A stretch of DNA of 64,000 bases, taken from the NCBI GenBank assembly GCA_031002005.1, contig CM061920.1, positions 116,674,095 through 116,738,094 on the forward strand, in the 5' to 3' direction. Below, piece after piece: positions 1 through 10,938 of the stretch. The position numbers were made by a program, and so were the translations under genes. Every line of letters starts with the position of its first letter. Positions within the stretch are counted from its first letter, which is position 1. The notes under the pieces were generated by a model. That model made no database searches and had not been told where the DNA came from. It saw only the letters and a program-made list of their open reading frames with translations. The DNA comes from Vandiemenella viatica (taxonomy: Eukaryota; Arthropoda; Insecta; Orthoptera; Morabidae).

Positions 1-191
1 GCAAAAAGGAAAACATTCCTGGAATCTTTTCTTTTTGCATGTCACTCAAATTTTAACAGCTTGTTTTAACCCATTAGAAGTGGAGGAATTTTTTCTCTGT
101 TTAGGTCAATAGATGGAGGAAGGGTTGGTGAACAAAATGGCTATCTCAGTTTAAAACGGCCAAAAAGTGGAATGTTTTCCTTCTGCATCTC
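1..191. other. Unassigned left edge
   Basis: No gene or recognisable repeat is seen here. The segment ends where similarity to the far right of the window begins (at 192), so it is the unique left flank of repeat copy 1 as far as this window shows. Confidence 0.4.
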
Positions 192-509
192 ACCACTCTT
201 TGATGTACATCTCCAAAGATATATTAAGTGCTAGAACATTCTTCTCTGTAAACAATACCAGATCAAGTCAGATATAAATGCACTATACTCAACAGCACTA
301 TCAACTTTTATACTATATTTTCCACAAACCTCTAACAATGCACTATATCCTAATTATTCTAAATTTCTGTTCGCGTACTCTTTTTGGTTTCACCTTCAAA
401 ATGCAGTATGTTGCCGATATGTCGCAATGAAATCAGCTACGAACTTTCTGCTCATCTTACTTAACTTGTTAGACACTCAGCAAGTCTAATCTGCCGCGAG
501 TAAATTCTT

Positions 510-776
510 GTGTGTATGGTTACCGTCGCGCATGCTCGCCACGTTCAAATCTGTAATTATTATTATTGGCTTGTGATGCGGCTTGTCGTTAGACAATTAA
601 CATACACATTTTATCGTCTACATGGATCGCCACGGAATTGCTGGCGCACAAATGTGTGTGTGTATGCCCAGCTAATAATACGCGACCTGCGCCAGATTTT
701 TGTACAAGAATCGGCAAAACAAACAATCCTACACTGTCAAAATTCTTCACAACAATCAATCAATACAAAATATTAA
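510..776 (+). other. 88-aa open frame inside repeat copy 1, probably not a gene
   Basis: This frame has no recognisable domain. In copy 2 the equivalent stretch carries an insertion of about 13 bases around 60944 and single-base changes, and the frame is not kept. It is recorded only so that the stretch is not taken for a gene. The sequence is ordinary repeat DNA with CpG-containing patches. Confidence 0.2.
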
Positions 777-834
777 TTAAAATGAGTTTGAATTGATTTT
801 AAATGATGCGAAAAATTACTAAATACATGAGTAC

Positions 835-1115
835 GGCCAAATTCGAGTAAGTCAAATTCGATGATGGATTCTTATGTAATACGACGAACAAAATAAAGAA
901 TAAAATTTTTCGATACATTGCTTAGTTTTCGGGATATATTGTCTCCAAATTGAGGCGATTGGGTTAGGACGCGGCCTGGACCAAAAATTAATTCTGCGAA
1001 AGCCACAATGAATTACATGATGGGCATGCAGAATGGATATTTCAGTTTTAGTACTACCACTTGTGGTTAGGTTGAAATGCGGCCTAGACCAGAATAAAAA
1101 TAGTTATCTTTTTAC
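835..1115. repeat. Degenerate piece related to the 595-bp foldback MITE family
   Basis: The stretch contains the family's diagnostic blocks: a (a/c)gacgaacaaaataaagaataa block, a 'gatatattgtctccaaattgaggcg' type block following an imperfect 'tcgata..gcttagttttcgggatat' motif, and two copies of the 'gcggcc-tagga-cca' theme (ggcctggacca and ggcctagacca). The same blocks occur in the complete copies at 35512-36107 and 53491-54085. The termini are not recognisable. It is present in both copies of the large repeat (again at about 61290-61560), so it was inside that repeat before the two copies separated. Confidence 0.5.
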
Positions 1116-1133
1116 CATACATCGTTAGCTTAA

Positions 1134-1322
1134 TTGGGAATAGCTGGAAGTAATTGCCATCGCGATACACGTTTTGTCACTAGCATGGTTCTCATGAAAT
1201 TACTAACAATAATAGATAAATTCTTTGCCCCTTCTGGAGCAACAAAACCATTCTGGTACAGACTGCGTTTAGACCGAACCACAATCTCCATTAAATTGCC
1301 TCTACAGAATCAAACTATGTAG
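1134..1322 (+). other. 62-aa open frame kept in both repeat copies
   Basis: The frame is open in both copies (here and at 61581-61769) with four amino-acid differences. No known domain was recognised, and the surroundings are transposon sequence. With only 62 codons, retention can easily be chance in two young copies, so it is listed as an observation, not as a gene. Confidence 0.2.
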
Positions 1323-1841
1323 ACACACATATATTTCAATCGCAAACTACATTTGGGGTAACAACACAGTTTGCTTCATCAAGATTCCTAGATTCCATAG
1401 CATAATTTAACACATTTAATTTCATCATACACTGTCAGTATAAACTGCAACGTGGCGAAAGAAATCATAATACTAAATTCACTGAATCGCTGTGTAAAAA
1501 TCACCCTTTTAAATCTCATTTTCAACACTCGTTAAAAAGTAATGCTATTCTGTTATGTGCAAAATAGCAAGGTATGCTGATTTTCTACACTACACCAACA
1601 AAACTTTGAGAACAAAGTCATCCCATTGAGAGCTATGACTAAATATTTATTGACAGTCACCAAAGTTTGCAATTCCTACTGTACACTTCAAGAACAATTA
1701 TTGTAATGCAACTTACTTATGAAATGATATTCCAGATTCTTTCCTCTCTTGAATATTTGTGCAACCGTATGTAACACAAGATGGCAGTATAAAATACTTA
1801 GACACATTACAAAATAAAATAATCACAGCATCAAACATAAT

Positions 1842-2141
1842 GTGAACTTTGCATTTGTATGGGTTCGCAATATGGCCGCTGCCGCCACCACGCATGCGCG
1901 AGAGTTTAGAGCCGGCGTCACAGATTTAACGTCACTTCTCCTCCATTTATTTCCTTCCTCCATGGCCTCTCCCTCGTGCAATATGACGCATGTCTCTGAC
2001 GACCAAAAGTTGAACAGGTGTGGCCACTGGACATACCTAAGAATCACTTTAAGGTTTCTGAGCAACGAAACACTCGCGCACTTGGAATTAGTCTTCCTTA
2101 GTGTTAATAAAAACAACGTTAAATGTAATTTTTCGGCATGA
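1842..2141 (+). other. 99-aa open frame in a CpG-rich patch, kept in both repeat copies
   Basis: The frame starts in a locally GC- and CpG-rich patch (about 1870-2000) that contains a GCATGCGC core like an NRF-1 site and GCCGC repeats. It is intact in copy 2 (62297-62596) with four or five substitutions, while the overlapping minus-strand frame is shortened in copy 2. There is no signal peptide, membrane segment or domain that I recognise. It could be a promoter-like region of the element instead of coding sequence. I do not assign a function. Confidence 0.25.
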
Positions 2142-2363
2142 CTGACATCAGGAGTTCATTTCAGTGTAGCGGAAAAGTATTTAGTCAAAATTTAGTCAAA
2201 TTTTTACTATGACTTCATTCGTTTTGAATACATTTGCCAAAATAATAGAATTTAGTATCCTTATTAACAACATGCCAGAGATGCTCCATTATCAGAAGTG
2301 TTTAGTGTTTCAGATCCAAAGCTTCCTACGAACTAGAAATAATTGCATTTAAATCTTTGGACA

Positions 2364-2981
2364 TCATTCACTTGAGGATAGCAACCCACCGTGATTTTTC
2401 GCCTTCAGTCTGTATTTGCAAATGCTTGTCTTGAAGTTCTTTGTCCCAATCAACGCTTCTGTAAAACTGAGCATAGTGTGCTGGTGATTTGAGTAAGTTT
2501 CATGCGGTTTGAGATGCTCTGATAAGTAGCTCGAGTCATCAAATCCTTCTTTTCCCAAATAAACAACAGAAAAAGCAATATACTTTATCTGCAGATTTAG
2601 ATCAACCAAGTTATATTCTCTTTCTTTTCTATTTGACATTGCTCTTTGAACATGCGTATTAGAAAAATCACATTGATGATTTTCTTCTTGGATTTTTTTG
2701 TTGCTCGAATAATTATTTCATCTGTGGCTGCAGAATCAATGAGCAACAATTTTGAAATATCATCACGATTTGTACTTTGAAAAGGTGACGTTGGTTGTAT
2801 GTTTTGTACACCTCATTCTGTAACCTTTTGAACTGCAGAAAACGTACCGGACATGCTTTTCATCATCATGAGCCTTGTCTGAAGAACTTTTACTAAATAA
2901 ATTTTCTTCCGTTGCGTGTTGAACTAGTTCTGGTGACGACGATTCAGATGACTTCTCAACTCTAATAAATTTTGCAAGCAA
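2364..2981 (-). pseudogene. hAT transposase N-terminal fragment with TTF-type zinc finger
   Basis: On the minus strand, 2639-2364 reads through a segment with YLSEHLKPHETYSNHQ, and the frame just upstream gives KVYCFFCCLFGKEGF. Together they match the TTF zinc finger found at the N-terminus of ZMYM6/KIAA1586-like hAT transposases (CxxC, GF-D, L-HE-S-H). Further on, another frame gives WDKELQDKHLQ, resembling the region following the finger. Upstream, 2981-2763 is a Ser-rich segment like the low-complexity N-terminus of such proteins. Stops and frameshifts separate these pieces and no catalytic RNase H-like region was found, so the gene is dead. The same pieces recur at 62857-63117 and 63270-63488. 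Confidence 0.6.
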
Positions 2982-3547
2982 TTTTTAAGCCTTCTCAATT
3001 TCGCCTTGGTTTTGTTTTCTTTTTTTAAGTATTGTGCGCCAGATTAGTTTTTGTAGGTAGCGACATGTCTGTAAAAGATACATTATGCTTTGTAAATATT
3101 TACGATACTAAAGTTAATTGTAATCACCGAGGGTCTTATATAGTGGAAATAGATAAGCAGGTTGAATCTCGCCTCATGCACATGCTCCCACTTGCGAATG
3201 AACTGACTGCAGCCCCAAAGAAAGGAAACAGGGGCGGGAGGCGCGACGCGGCACTGGAGGGTGATAACTTTGGGACGAGTTGTGATTTTTATGATTCGAG
3301 TAACTCGAACTGACTCGAATCACAACTCGAATTGACTCTATTCTAAAATAAAATATTACTATGCATTAAGCTGAAATTGTTACTTCTATAAACTTTTCTG
3401 GATGATGTGTGTTAAAATAATATGTGAACAGCAAGGTGGGTTATTATACAATTTATTTTTTATTTTTTACGCACACGATCTCTCGCTGCATTTTCGGCGC
3501 CCCGCATATAACGTATCCCAGTGCGGTCGCTCCTAGGGGCGCCCCTG

Positions 3548-3868
3548 TATGGTAGTGTAGTATGGGACCCATGAATAACAAATACAGGAGTTGGAGAGAG
3601 TGCAAAAAAGGACTGCTAGATTTGTTTCTGGAAATTATCGCAGAACGCAATCGGTAACAGATATGATAAAAGAGCTGGAATGGGATTCATTGGAAGACAG
3701 GAGGAAGGTGAAGAGGGTCATGGGAATGTACAAGGCAAATATCGCTGATGAGCCATGGAAAGATATCGGTGTAAGAATAAAAAGAAATGCATGGAAGGGA
3801 AAAGATGACCATGATCACAAGCTGGCAGTCGATTTCAGGCACAAGGGTGTAGGAAGATTATCTTTTTT
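3548..3868 (+). pseudogene. LINE fragment C (3' part of the reverse transcriptase ORF)
   Basis: The + strand encodes the C-terminal region of the LINE family found intact at 28022-29233: ELERVQ-RAARFVSGNYRR, SVTDMIKELEWDSL and KGKDDHDHKLA-DFRHKGVG are all recognisable. About 20 codons near the start are altered or missing. The left edge (3548) coincides with the end of the hAT-like element, and the right edge (about 3868) coincides with the end of a Penelope fragment, so two insertions or rearrangements cut it. No LINE sequence resumes after 4910. Confidence 0.8.
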
Positions 3869-4910
3869 AGATGACCATTCTTCTGTGGGCGTCTTCAGTC
3901 GGTGTTTGGTGCTATTATATAGCCGAGGTCCGTGACCCGTCTACAGAGTTCGGTTTACCCGGACAATCAGAGTGTTCGTTGCCCTGATGGAACGCGACGT
4001 GGACTGGTGGGAGCCGACATGTTACAAACTCCACACGCACTAGCGAGAGCCATGCGTCGTGAAGTTTAAGCCCGTTGTCTTCATTTATGTTGTGTGGGCG
4101 TTTGGTAGTTTCCAATACCTCCTTCACCCTCCGTGGCCACCATTTATCTTCGCGCACTATCAGGGTGGTGTTTTCGAAATTTATGGCATGATTAGTTTCG
4201 GCTGCATGCCGTGTAATGACGGACTTCTTGGTGTTATTTGATCTATAATTGTGGATGTACACACGTAGCGTATCCTATATAGTGCGCCCCGCCTCTCCTA
4301 TGTACACCCGACCACAGGTGCACGGAATTTCATAGGCCCCGGCAACCTGCAGTGGGGGCAGTTTGTCCTTAACCTTGACGAGCTGGTTACTGACCTTACT
4401 GTGCGCTTTGTAGATAGGTTTTATGTCGACGTTTTTATTAAATAGCTTTCCATTTCTGTCAATAACGCCTCATACATAAGATAGAACAACTACTTTGCGT
4501 TTCTGAAAAGTGGGTTGATTTGATGCTGAATTGGCGTCTCTCTCTTTCGTGACTGCATGCAGTGCCCGTTTGATACAAAGGTTGTGGTAGCCATTAGACC
4601 TGAATGTGCGTTGCAGTGCCTCTAACTCTGTCGTAAAACTTTTAGCATCACACACTTTCGTTGCTCTTTTACACAAGGTCGTGAGGACACCTCTTTTTGT
4701 CGGTGGATGCTGGTACGACGCGTCATGTAAATGTCTACTTGTGTGTGTCGGCTTCCGATAAACTGAGGGTCTAAGGTTCCCGTCGTCACGTTAGCTATTG
4801 GTACATCTACGAAAGGCAGCTGTCCTTGTTAATCCGTTTCTGTAGACAAATTAATTTTAGGATGTGAGTAGAGGAACAATAGGGCTTCCGTATAATTTCT
4901 GGAAATCGCC
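3869..4910 (-). pseudogene. Penelope-like element fragment: RT thumb region plus GIY-YIG endonuclease
   Basis: On the minus strand, in order from 4910 downwards: a QLPFVDVPIAN segment (Penelope post-RT region), CKRA-KVCD…LEALQRTFRSNGYHN, then PCTCGRVYIGE (the GIY-YIG nuclease signature with its CxC), HAAETNHAINFE, REDKWWPRRVKEVLE and LHDAWLSLV. This order is that of Penelope elements, which couple reverse transcriptase to a GIY-YIG nuclease. Stops and frameshifts break the frame several times. The RT catalytic core is missing (5' truncation at about 4910). A related 3' piece lies at 21189-21630 and an RT-core piece at 12795-13415. Confidence 0.85.
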
Positions 4911-5926
4911 AGGCTCACTCAATGGGAAGCGTTGGCGGGCTTTTGAATCAGCCAATCAGAGTGCAAAGAGCGTGGCCATGTCCCGGCGCGCCACCAGGTG
5001 ACCTCAATTTCCGACAGCGTATCTCAACACGATACCGTTACACGCTAAGTAGGCCACGGCAACCGCATACAGCAGTGACCTCAATCTGGCTATTTCTGAC
5101 ACAACGCCACAGGCGTATCGCAGTACTTAGGACTATTTCGCATGACTCGATAAGTATCACGCGCCCTCTTCCAAGAATATTTTCAAGGAATGCGGCGCGG
5201 CAGCTTGCTGTTAACATTCGTTATTCTGAAACCTGTAATTTTCTTCCTAGATCCTTCGAAGAGCATTTTGTAATGTATTATTGATATTTTGAAATATTAT
5301 AATTCATTAATTGTTTAATTACCATGAAATTAGTTGCTAAAATTATTTTTTCGTATTTTTTGAACAAAACTCATTTTTTCCTTCTGCAAATAGTATTTTT
5401 GGCTCAAATAACAAGTTCTTACTTGAAAACCAACCCTCCCTCTCTACCTTATATCTCATACGCCTCTGCGACTGTTCGTTATACATAAGGTAATTTCTTC
5501 ATATGTATCTAGCTGCCATTTTTTATACCTCGTCCAAATTGTCTTATTACCCTTGATGGTCATGCGCTTAACATCACATTTAAAGGTATTTTCAGTGAAA
5601 TTCAGTGCTATTTAATGGTCATTTATTCGCTCCCAACATCCTATTCACCCATGTGTTCCTTATGCACTCCCAGAGCACTATTTCATCTGCTTCATGTCTT
5701 TCAATGATGACCAAAGCGCCTCTGCCATCATGTCAGTTATAAACTCTGTTCTCTTTTCTTTTCTAGTATTTCATACTCGTAATAAGAGTACAATACTACT
5801 TCATCATACTCAAAAAATATAAAAAATCGGAGATAATGTTTTTGTTAGCTAATTAAAGAACATAATTTATCGATAAATGATACAGATTTTTTGAAATTTT
5901 AAAATACATTTATATTGCATAATAAC
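4911..5926. other. Unassigned, GC-rich then AT-rich
   Basis: The first 370 bases are GC-rich and contain a CCAATCAGAG-like box and GGCGCGCC; a 120-codon open frame at 4922-5284 has no recognised domain. The rest is AT-rich without recognisable features. It may be unrecognised transposon flank. Confidence 0.3.
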
Positions 5927-6171
5927 TAAGCCCCGGATTCTTAGGTTCGATCCTATTTTGTTCCCAACCTAATATTCTCGAAATTTTCATTTTATTTTTC
6001 GTCTTTTGTATAAACTAATAATATACATAAATTTAATAGGACCTAAAAGTACCTAATTTTTATGTTATCGCCTAAAATGACCTAATTCGGTTTTCAGAAC
6101 CGAAAAGGACCTATTTCGATGTACTGATCTAGGCCGACTTTAACTTTGTTACTTAAATAAATCAAATGACT

Positions 6172-6350
6172 GAACCGGATTAGCTCAGTAGTACGGGCCG
6201 TGGGCGAGTAATTTGGACTCGGGAGACGTCGGCTGTTCTGAAATGGTATTCCATGGTTTTCCTTTTCACCTCCAGGCAAATGCCGGAACAGTACCTTATT
6301 GACAGGTTATGGCTGCTTCATTTCACCCTTCTCAAAAATTTCGTTTCTTT
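6172..6350 (+). mobile_element. tRNA-derived SINE, diverged
   Basis: It begins with a polymerase III A-box-like segment (TTAGCTCAGTAGT) followed about 30 bases later by a degenerate B box. The middle has TCCATGGTTTTCC and CCAGGCAAATGCCGG, the conserved core of a widespread arthropod SINE group. The same core is seen at 10258-10475. It lies inside the hAT element, so it inserted after that element. Confidence 0.6.
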
Positions 6351-6769
6351 CTTCTACATCAATCCAAGTTAATTTCACCTGGGTGGTTCGGCCAGTCACC
6401 ATCCCTAGCTGTATCTATTACTACGTGAATCCTAAGCTCAAAGAAAATGTAAGTGTAAGCGCTATGGGAATGATTCCTCGCAGAGTTCGAGGAGGGTAAA
6501 GGGAATATGTTTACGTGTAAAACAAATGGATTTACTTTAAAATTGGAATAACTATTCACCACAATATTAAATGATGTGTTTTAAACTCATTGTTGACGGC
6601 GACATTGAGAAAAGCTGTAACAATGCCGTGAAGCAACTTCATATTATTACAGATGCTTACATTCACTAGAAACAAATCAACAAAGAAAGTTTTAAACACA
6701 GCATGTTAAACGTTAACAATCTCAGGAACGCAAACACATTCTGAGAAATTAACAGTTGTATACCCTCAT
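6351..6769. other. Interior of the hAT element, no gene seen
   Basis: AT-rich sequence between the SINE and the LINE. No motif was recognised. Confidence 0.3.
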
Positions 6770-7950
6770 CGTTCAGTCTTCTTCTTCTTCTCGTTTCGAT
6801 GACAGCATCAAATATGTGGTAGTTTTTCTGCCAATGCGATAGCTTTGTCAGTAGCTGATTGGAGGACAAATTGAGATACATTTATTCCAATTTGTGGACA
6901 AGACAGCAAATTTACCATAGTTTCTCTATCCCCCCACGAACATGTGGTATCTGGCTGCTCTCCCAGGTATCCCCAAGTGGCAAGTGTATCTTTGCAGCGG
7001 CCAACTCCAGCTCGAAGCCTGTTTAGCGACTTCCATATGGGCCATGGTTGTTCAAACCCAGGTTCTAGACCCCCTTTTGGTTTGATCCACTCGAACCCTT
7101 GTCGTGATCTCTTCTCCCAAGCCAGTATTCTTTCATTGCTTTGAGCTCCAGTTGGTGGCTTTGAAGTTCGCATGAAGCTTGAACGGGACTTAAGTCTCGA
7201 TGGCGCTGGTATATAGCGATGTAGGGGCTGTCAGACGTCTTCATTCATTTTAACCCTTGCCACGCTGGTGGCACCTTCTCGGCGCTTATCTCCAGGGGCG
7301 ATGCCAGCTAGTATCTCCACTTTGCTCACAGGCGATGGTCTGAGACAACCTGTGATGGACCTGGCATGCTCTGTGGAGCGCAACGTCTACTGTCTTAGCA
7401 TGGCTGGATTTTTGCCACACAGGACATACATACTCTGCTACGGAGTAGCATAATACTAAGGCAGAGGTGCGGATGCAGCTTGGGTTAGCTCCCCAGCTAG
7501 ATCCGGTCAAGTTGCTTAAGATTTTGTTGTGTGATGATACTTTCATCTTGACATTGCGACAGTGGCTTTTAAAAGTGAGACCTCTATCAAGAGTTACGCC
7601 CAGGTATTTTGGATTTTCACTGTGCAACAGAGTTGATCGATTCCAGGTCACAATCAGCTTTCGCTTAGCGTATTTATTGCGCAAGTGAAGTGCACAGAGT
7701 TCGGTTTTTATTATTATTATTTGGCTTGAGGTCATTCTGCTTGTAGTAGGTTCCAAGGTATTCAAGGGCTGTTGTAAGTCTACCCCAACGGCCTGGAAAG
7801 TCACATGTTGAGCAGCTAGGGCAAGATAATCAGCGTAGTTAAAGGACATACAATGGTTGTCCAGGGGTTGATCATTGGTGTAGATGTTAAATAAAACTGG
7901 AGCAAGAACACGTCCATTGTTTGGTTTGCGTGGACGTCTTTTTGAATTCT
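6770..7950 (-). pseudogene. LINE fragment: RT C-terminal half and zinc-knuckle-like tail
   Basis: On the minus strand, from 7950 downwards: GRVLAPVLFNIYTND (RT motif with the usual PQGSVLAP changed), FNYADYLALAAQ (the catalytic YADD changed to YADY), NPKYLGVTLDRGLTFK, then CYSVAEYVCPVW. After a frameshift it continues LNRLRAGVGRCKDTLATWGYL and a CSWGDRETMVNLLSCP cysteine motif, as in the zf-RVT tail of jockey-superfamily LINEs. The 3' end runs into a TTC-rich tract at about 6778-6795. The 5' end is truncated at about 7950 with no EN domain. The loss of the second catalytic Asp and the stops make it inactive. Confidence 0.8.
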
Positions 7951-8004
7951 GAAAACTGACGTAGAATTACTGAGAAGTTCGTAGACTATTTTTGTGAAAC
8001 CATC

Positions 8005-9510
8005 ATGCCTGAACAGAAATCCTCAAGAACTAAAATCCTGCGAGAGTGGATTGGAACGGATATGAACTTTTCTACAGATGGCAAAATTATATATTGTCAA
8101 CCATGTGTAAAACCAGTAAGTTTAGTTTGTTTTGTATATGTATATATTTTATAATTTAAAAAAATAAATTAGTTTTGATTTGTTTTCATTTATAAAGTAA
8201 CATAAAGTGGTAGAGTCTAGACTGCTGGATGAAATTTTATAATCTTAACTGGGTATTATCCGGGATGTTATATTGAGGTGAACTATTTTTATTTTTTATT
8301 TCTATATAGGTGCTTGCAGCAAAACGATTCCACGTACTGTAGCATCAGAATACAGCAACTCATTTGGCAAATGTTACAAGGAGCAATGCTTCCAAACAGA
8401 AGCAGAGTTTCATTAGAAGTTCAAAGAGGGGTACAGAAGATTCGTTTAACTTGCGTCTATGTGAAGCTCTCACTGCCGCCAATATACCAGTTGCAACCCT
8501 CCAGAATACGGCCCTGGAAACCTTTCTGCAAGAATTTTGTAACGGAAAAATACCTACATACCCAGCCTGATGTGGGCAAGCTCGCATGTGAGGAACCTAG
8601 TATACCCCATGTCATTTTATGTGCAGAGAACTTCCAATGAAAAACCACTCTACTGTGCATTAAAGGTGTTGTGTTCAGATCCACAACACGAGGATAAGTT
8701 GCGATTGTTGGTGAAAGACAATGCAGCTTATATGGTAAAAGCAAGGGAGCGTTTGAAGGCATTCCATCCCCGAATGGCGCATGTCACCTGCATATCTCAT
8801 TGGCTCCACCGAGTAGCTGAAAAATTCGGGGACAGCACGCTGTAGTTAGCGAGTTAAATTTCTTCAGTGAAGAAAATATTCCTGAAAGCGACAAGTCAAG
8901 TAGTTACTTTTCCGAGCCAGTAGTGACACGATGGGGGACCTGGCTCTCAGCCGCAATATATTATGCAGAAAACTATGAGTGCATCACGGAGGTCATCGAT
9001 ACATTAGATTAAAGCGAAGCTACTGCTATAGTAATTGGAAAGAAAGTGTTGCACTCAATACCAGCTGTACAGGAGTTGACATACATAAAGGCAAATTTTT
9101 ACAATTTAGATTTTTTTAATCAATACGTTGGAGGGAGTCACTCTAACGTTGACGGAAGCACTTCAAATCATCCAAGAAGAGAGAGCCAAAGTGCCTCCTG
9201 GACCAGTTGGGGTTTCTGTAGCTAAGAAGCTGGAGGCTGTCCAGCCCTCAGTCCAGATTTCAAGAGGATGGAACAAATAGGCCGTGTTCTCTCTGGACTA
9301 AAGGAACAAGATATACTGCCTTAGAATCCTAAGGAAATCGCTGATATGAAGTTCGCATCTCTTACCTCATGTGCCGTGGAGCGCAGTTTTTCGGCATTAA
9401 AAAGAATTGTAACGGAAGAGAGAAGATGTTTTACTCCTGAAAACCTGTCAAAATATTAAATTGCTCGGTGTCATATTAGAAGTACTAAATCAATGGTTTA
9501 CAATCCAAAA
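8005..9510 (+). pseudogene. hAT transposase pseudogene, CGGBP1-like N-terminus
   Basis: The first exon (8005-8115) begins ATG and encodes SRTKILREWI, FSTDGKIIYC and a CxxC; it ends at a good donor (CCA|GTAAGT). A pyrimidine tract and TATATAG|G acceptor at 8309 open the second part, which supplies the HxxTATH of the finger. Then come LCEALTAANIPVATLQN and FLQEFCNGKIPTYPA, VKDNAAYMVKARERLK, HVTCISHWLHRVAEKF, and finally LTSCAVERSFSALKRI, the last being the conserved hAT C-terminal dimerisation/catalytic segment. Several stops and frameshifts (for example near 8330, 8850, 9010, 9280, 9450) interrupt it. The order and spacing match a CGGBP1-related hAT transposase. Confidence 0.8.
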
Positions 9511-9947
9511 TAAAGACAAAATGTTTTGAACATAGTAGTGGTTTATAGCGCATGTTTTAATGTGAACAAGCAATATCATGTTAGAAGATTTTAAGGACAA
9601 TAAAGTCACAATGTTATCACACTATGGCAGTATATATTGCGTGTTTTAAATTTTATCTCCCTTAAAAATGTGTAAATTCCTAAATAAATTTTTTAAAACC
9701 TATAAAATCCTAAAACGTAATTGAATAAACCTAAATTTGGTTTTTAGATTCTAAAAATCCGGGGCTTAATAATAACAAATCATTCAATACTTGTGGTTTT
9801 ATTTCATGTGTGTCATAGGCCTCTCTTGCCTTCACAAACCACCCACCCCCTCACTCTAATTCTTTACTCAATATCCGTTTATTGCCCTAAACTTTTGAAA
9901 TTCCATGCCACAGCCTTCATACCTTGGAGCCTAATGACATAGTCGTA

Positions 9948-10250
9948 CAACTAACAGGGATAAAGGCTATATATCAACCTCGGAAAGCATGCATTTACCC
10001 CTTTTCGTATCACCATCAGTGATCTCATCAGGTATTTTTCCCCCATAGGTACTACTTCTCGGTCGTCAGGACATAACTGTAGTACCGGGCCGCAAATGAG
10101 AAGTGTAAAATTTTCAGACCGACCGGTGGTTGACACATCAATGGAGACAATAATATGCAATCATATTACAAATGTCTGTGAGCAAAGAAAACTGATTTAA
10201 AGTATGTAAATGATGGTTTGATACTCAGCACTTCAGTCGCGATACTACTC
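9948..10250. repeat. Direct repeat, copy 1 (~300 bp)
   Basis: Related to 10939-11240 in the same orientation: shared blocks include AACTAACAGGG-TAAAGG, ATCAGTGATCTC, TACTACTTCTCG-TCGTC, TTTCAGACCGA and ACAAATGTCTGTGAG. The two copies start 991 bp apart. No coding potential was recognised. Confidence 0.75.
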
Positions 10251-10257
10251 CTAACAA

Positions 10258-10475
10258 TAGTCAGCAACGAGCTTGGTGGGTGAGCTTTCGCAAGGACATG
10301 GGTTCTGGCCATCCTGATTTTGGTTTTCCATGGTCTCCTGAAATCACTCTAGGCGAATGCAGGTAAAGAGGCATTCAAAAGTCCATGGGCGAATTCCTCA
10401 CCGTACCTTGTCCCTCGTCCTTTCTCACCTATAATGACGACGGTATTGACGAGACACAAAATCCGAAAAAAGCTT
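10258..10475 (+). mobile_element. tRNA-derived SINE, diverged
   Basis: A tRNA-like head with an A-box-like GGTGGGTGAGC and a GGTTCTGGCCATCC B-box-like segment precedes TTTTCCATGGTCTCC and CTAGGCGAATGC, the same core as at 6172-6350. The tail has ATAATGACGACGGTATTGACG, like the conserved end of this arthropod SINE type. Confidence 0.65.
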
Positions 10476-10938
10476 CATATGCTGGAAATACTAAAAATTT
10501 GGGTGATCGTTGAAATTTCTCATGTGTAATGACAGCAATATGCCAGTAATAATACACGGTTAACGGGAAGTTAACGACAGCCAAGACTACACATTTGATT
10601 AACACCTAATTTAAAAATTCATTCACAGATAAAGGTATGGAAAAACAACGACTTTTCGAGTTCTGGAACATGGCACATACTTTTACATTATGAAGTTTTG
10701 TAGACGAAGAAGAGCTCAGCAGCAGATCGGTGGATAATATATTCTGACATTTCGAGCAGGAACAGCACTAGCAGAACAAAAAAATAGTTCTCATTGGGCA
10801 CTAACCATGCGACCTAGGTTCATTTGGTATAGACTGCGTCGTTTCTCTCAAGTGATCCGGAGACAGCGAATACTTGGTAACAGCGTGTTACAGGCCTTAA
10901 AATCTGCTGAAAGTGTCTAGGAAGCACATACAATATTC

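Larger units (their letters stand above)
192..3547 (-). mobile_element. Decayed hAT-like element, copy 1 of a >3.3-kb dispersed repeat
   Basis: Bases 192-3498 are repeated almost unchanged at 59941-64000 in the same orientation, apart from a mariner insertion, a ~50-bp indel near 62751 and small indels. The right end, read on the minus strand, begins CAGGGGCGCCCCTAGGAGCG, which has the CAG start typical of hAT terminal inverted repeats and abuts LINE sequence exactly at 3548. A TTF-type zinc-finger transposase remnant lies inside on the minus strand (2364-2981). The left terminus and target duplication were not found, so the true extent is uncertain. The alternative is a plain segmental duplication; the flank right of copy 2 lies outside the window. 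Confidence 0.6.
5927..9768 (+). mobile_element. 3.84-kb hAT element with intact ends and 8-bp target duplication
   Basis: The ends are inverted repeats: TAAGCCCCGGATT at 5927 and the complement AATCCGGGGCTTA ending at 9768. The element is flanked on both sides by ATAATAAC (5919-5926 and 9769-9776), the 8-bp target duplication expected of hAT. Both subterminal regions carry repeated CCTAAA motifs, plausible transposase-binding sites. A broken transposase with a CGGBP1-like zinc-finger start is encoded at 8005-9510. A SINE and a LINE fragment have landed between the left end and the ORF, so it is immobile on its own. Confidence 0.9.

Noticed and set aside
1823..2116. Minus-strand 97-codon frame opposite the 99-aa frame
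   Set aside because: It is cut short in the second repeat copy, while the + strand frame is kept; no motif supports it.
7268..7688. Plus-strand open frames 7268-7453 and 7467-7688
   Set aside because: They are antisense shadows of the LINE reverse transcriptase on the minus strand.
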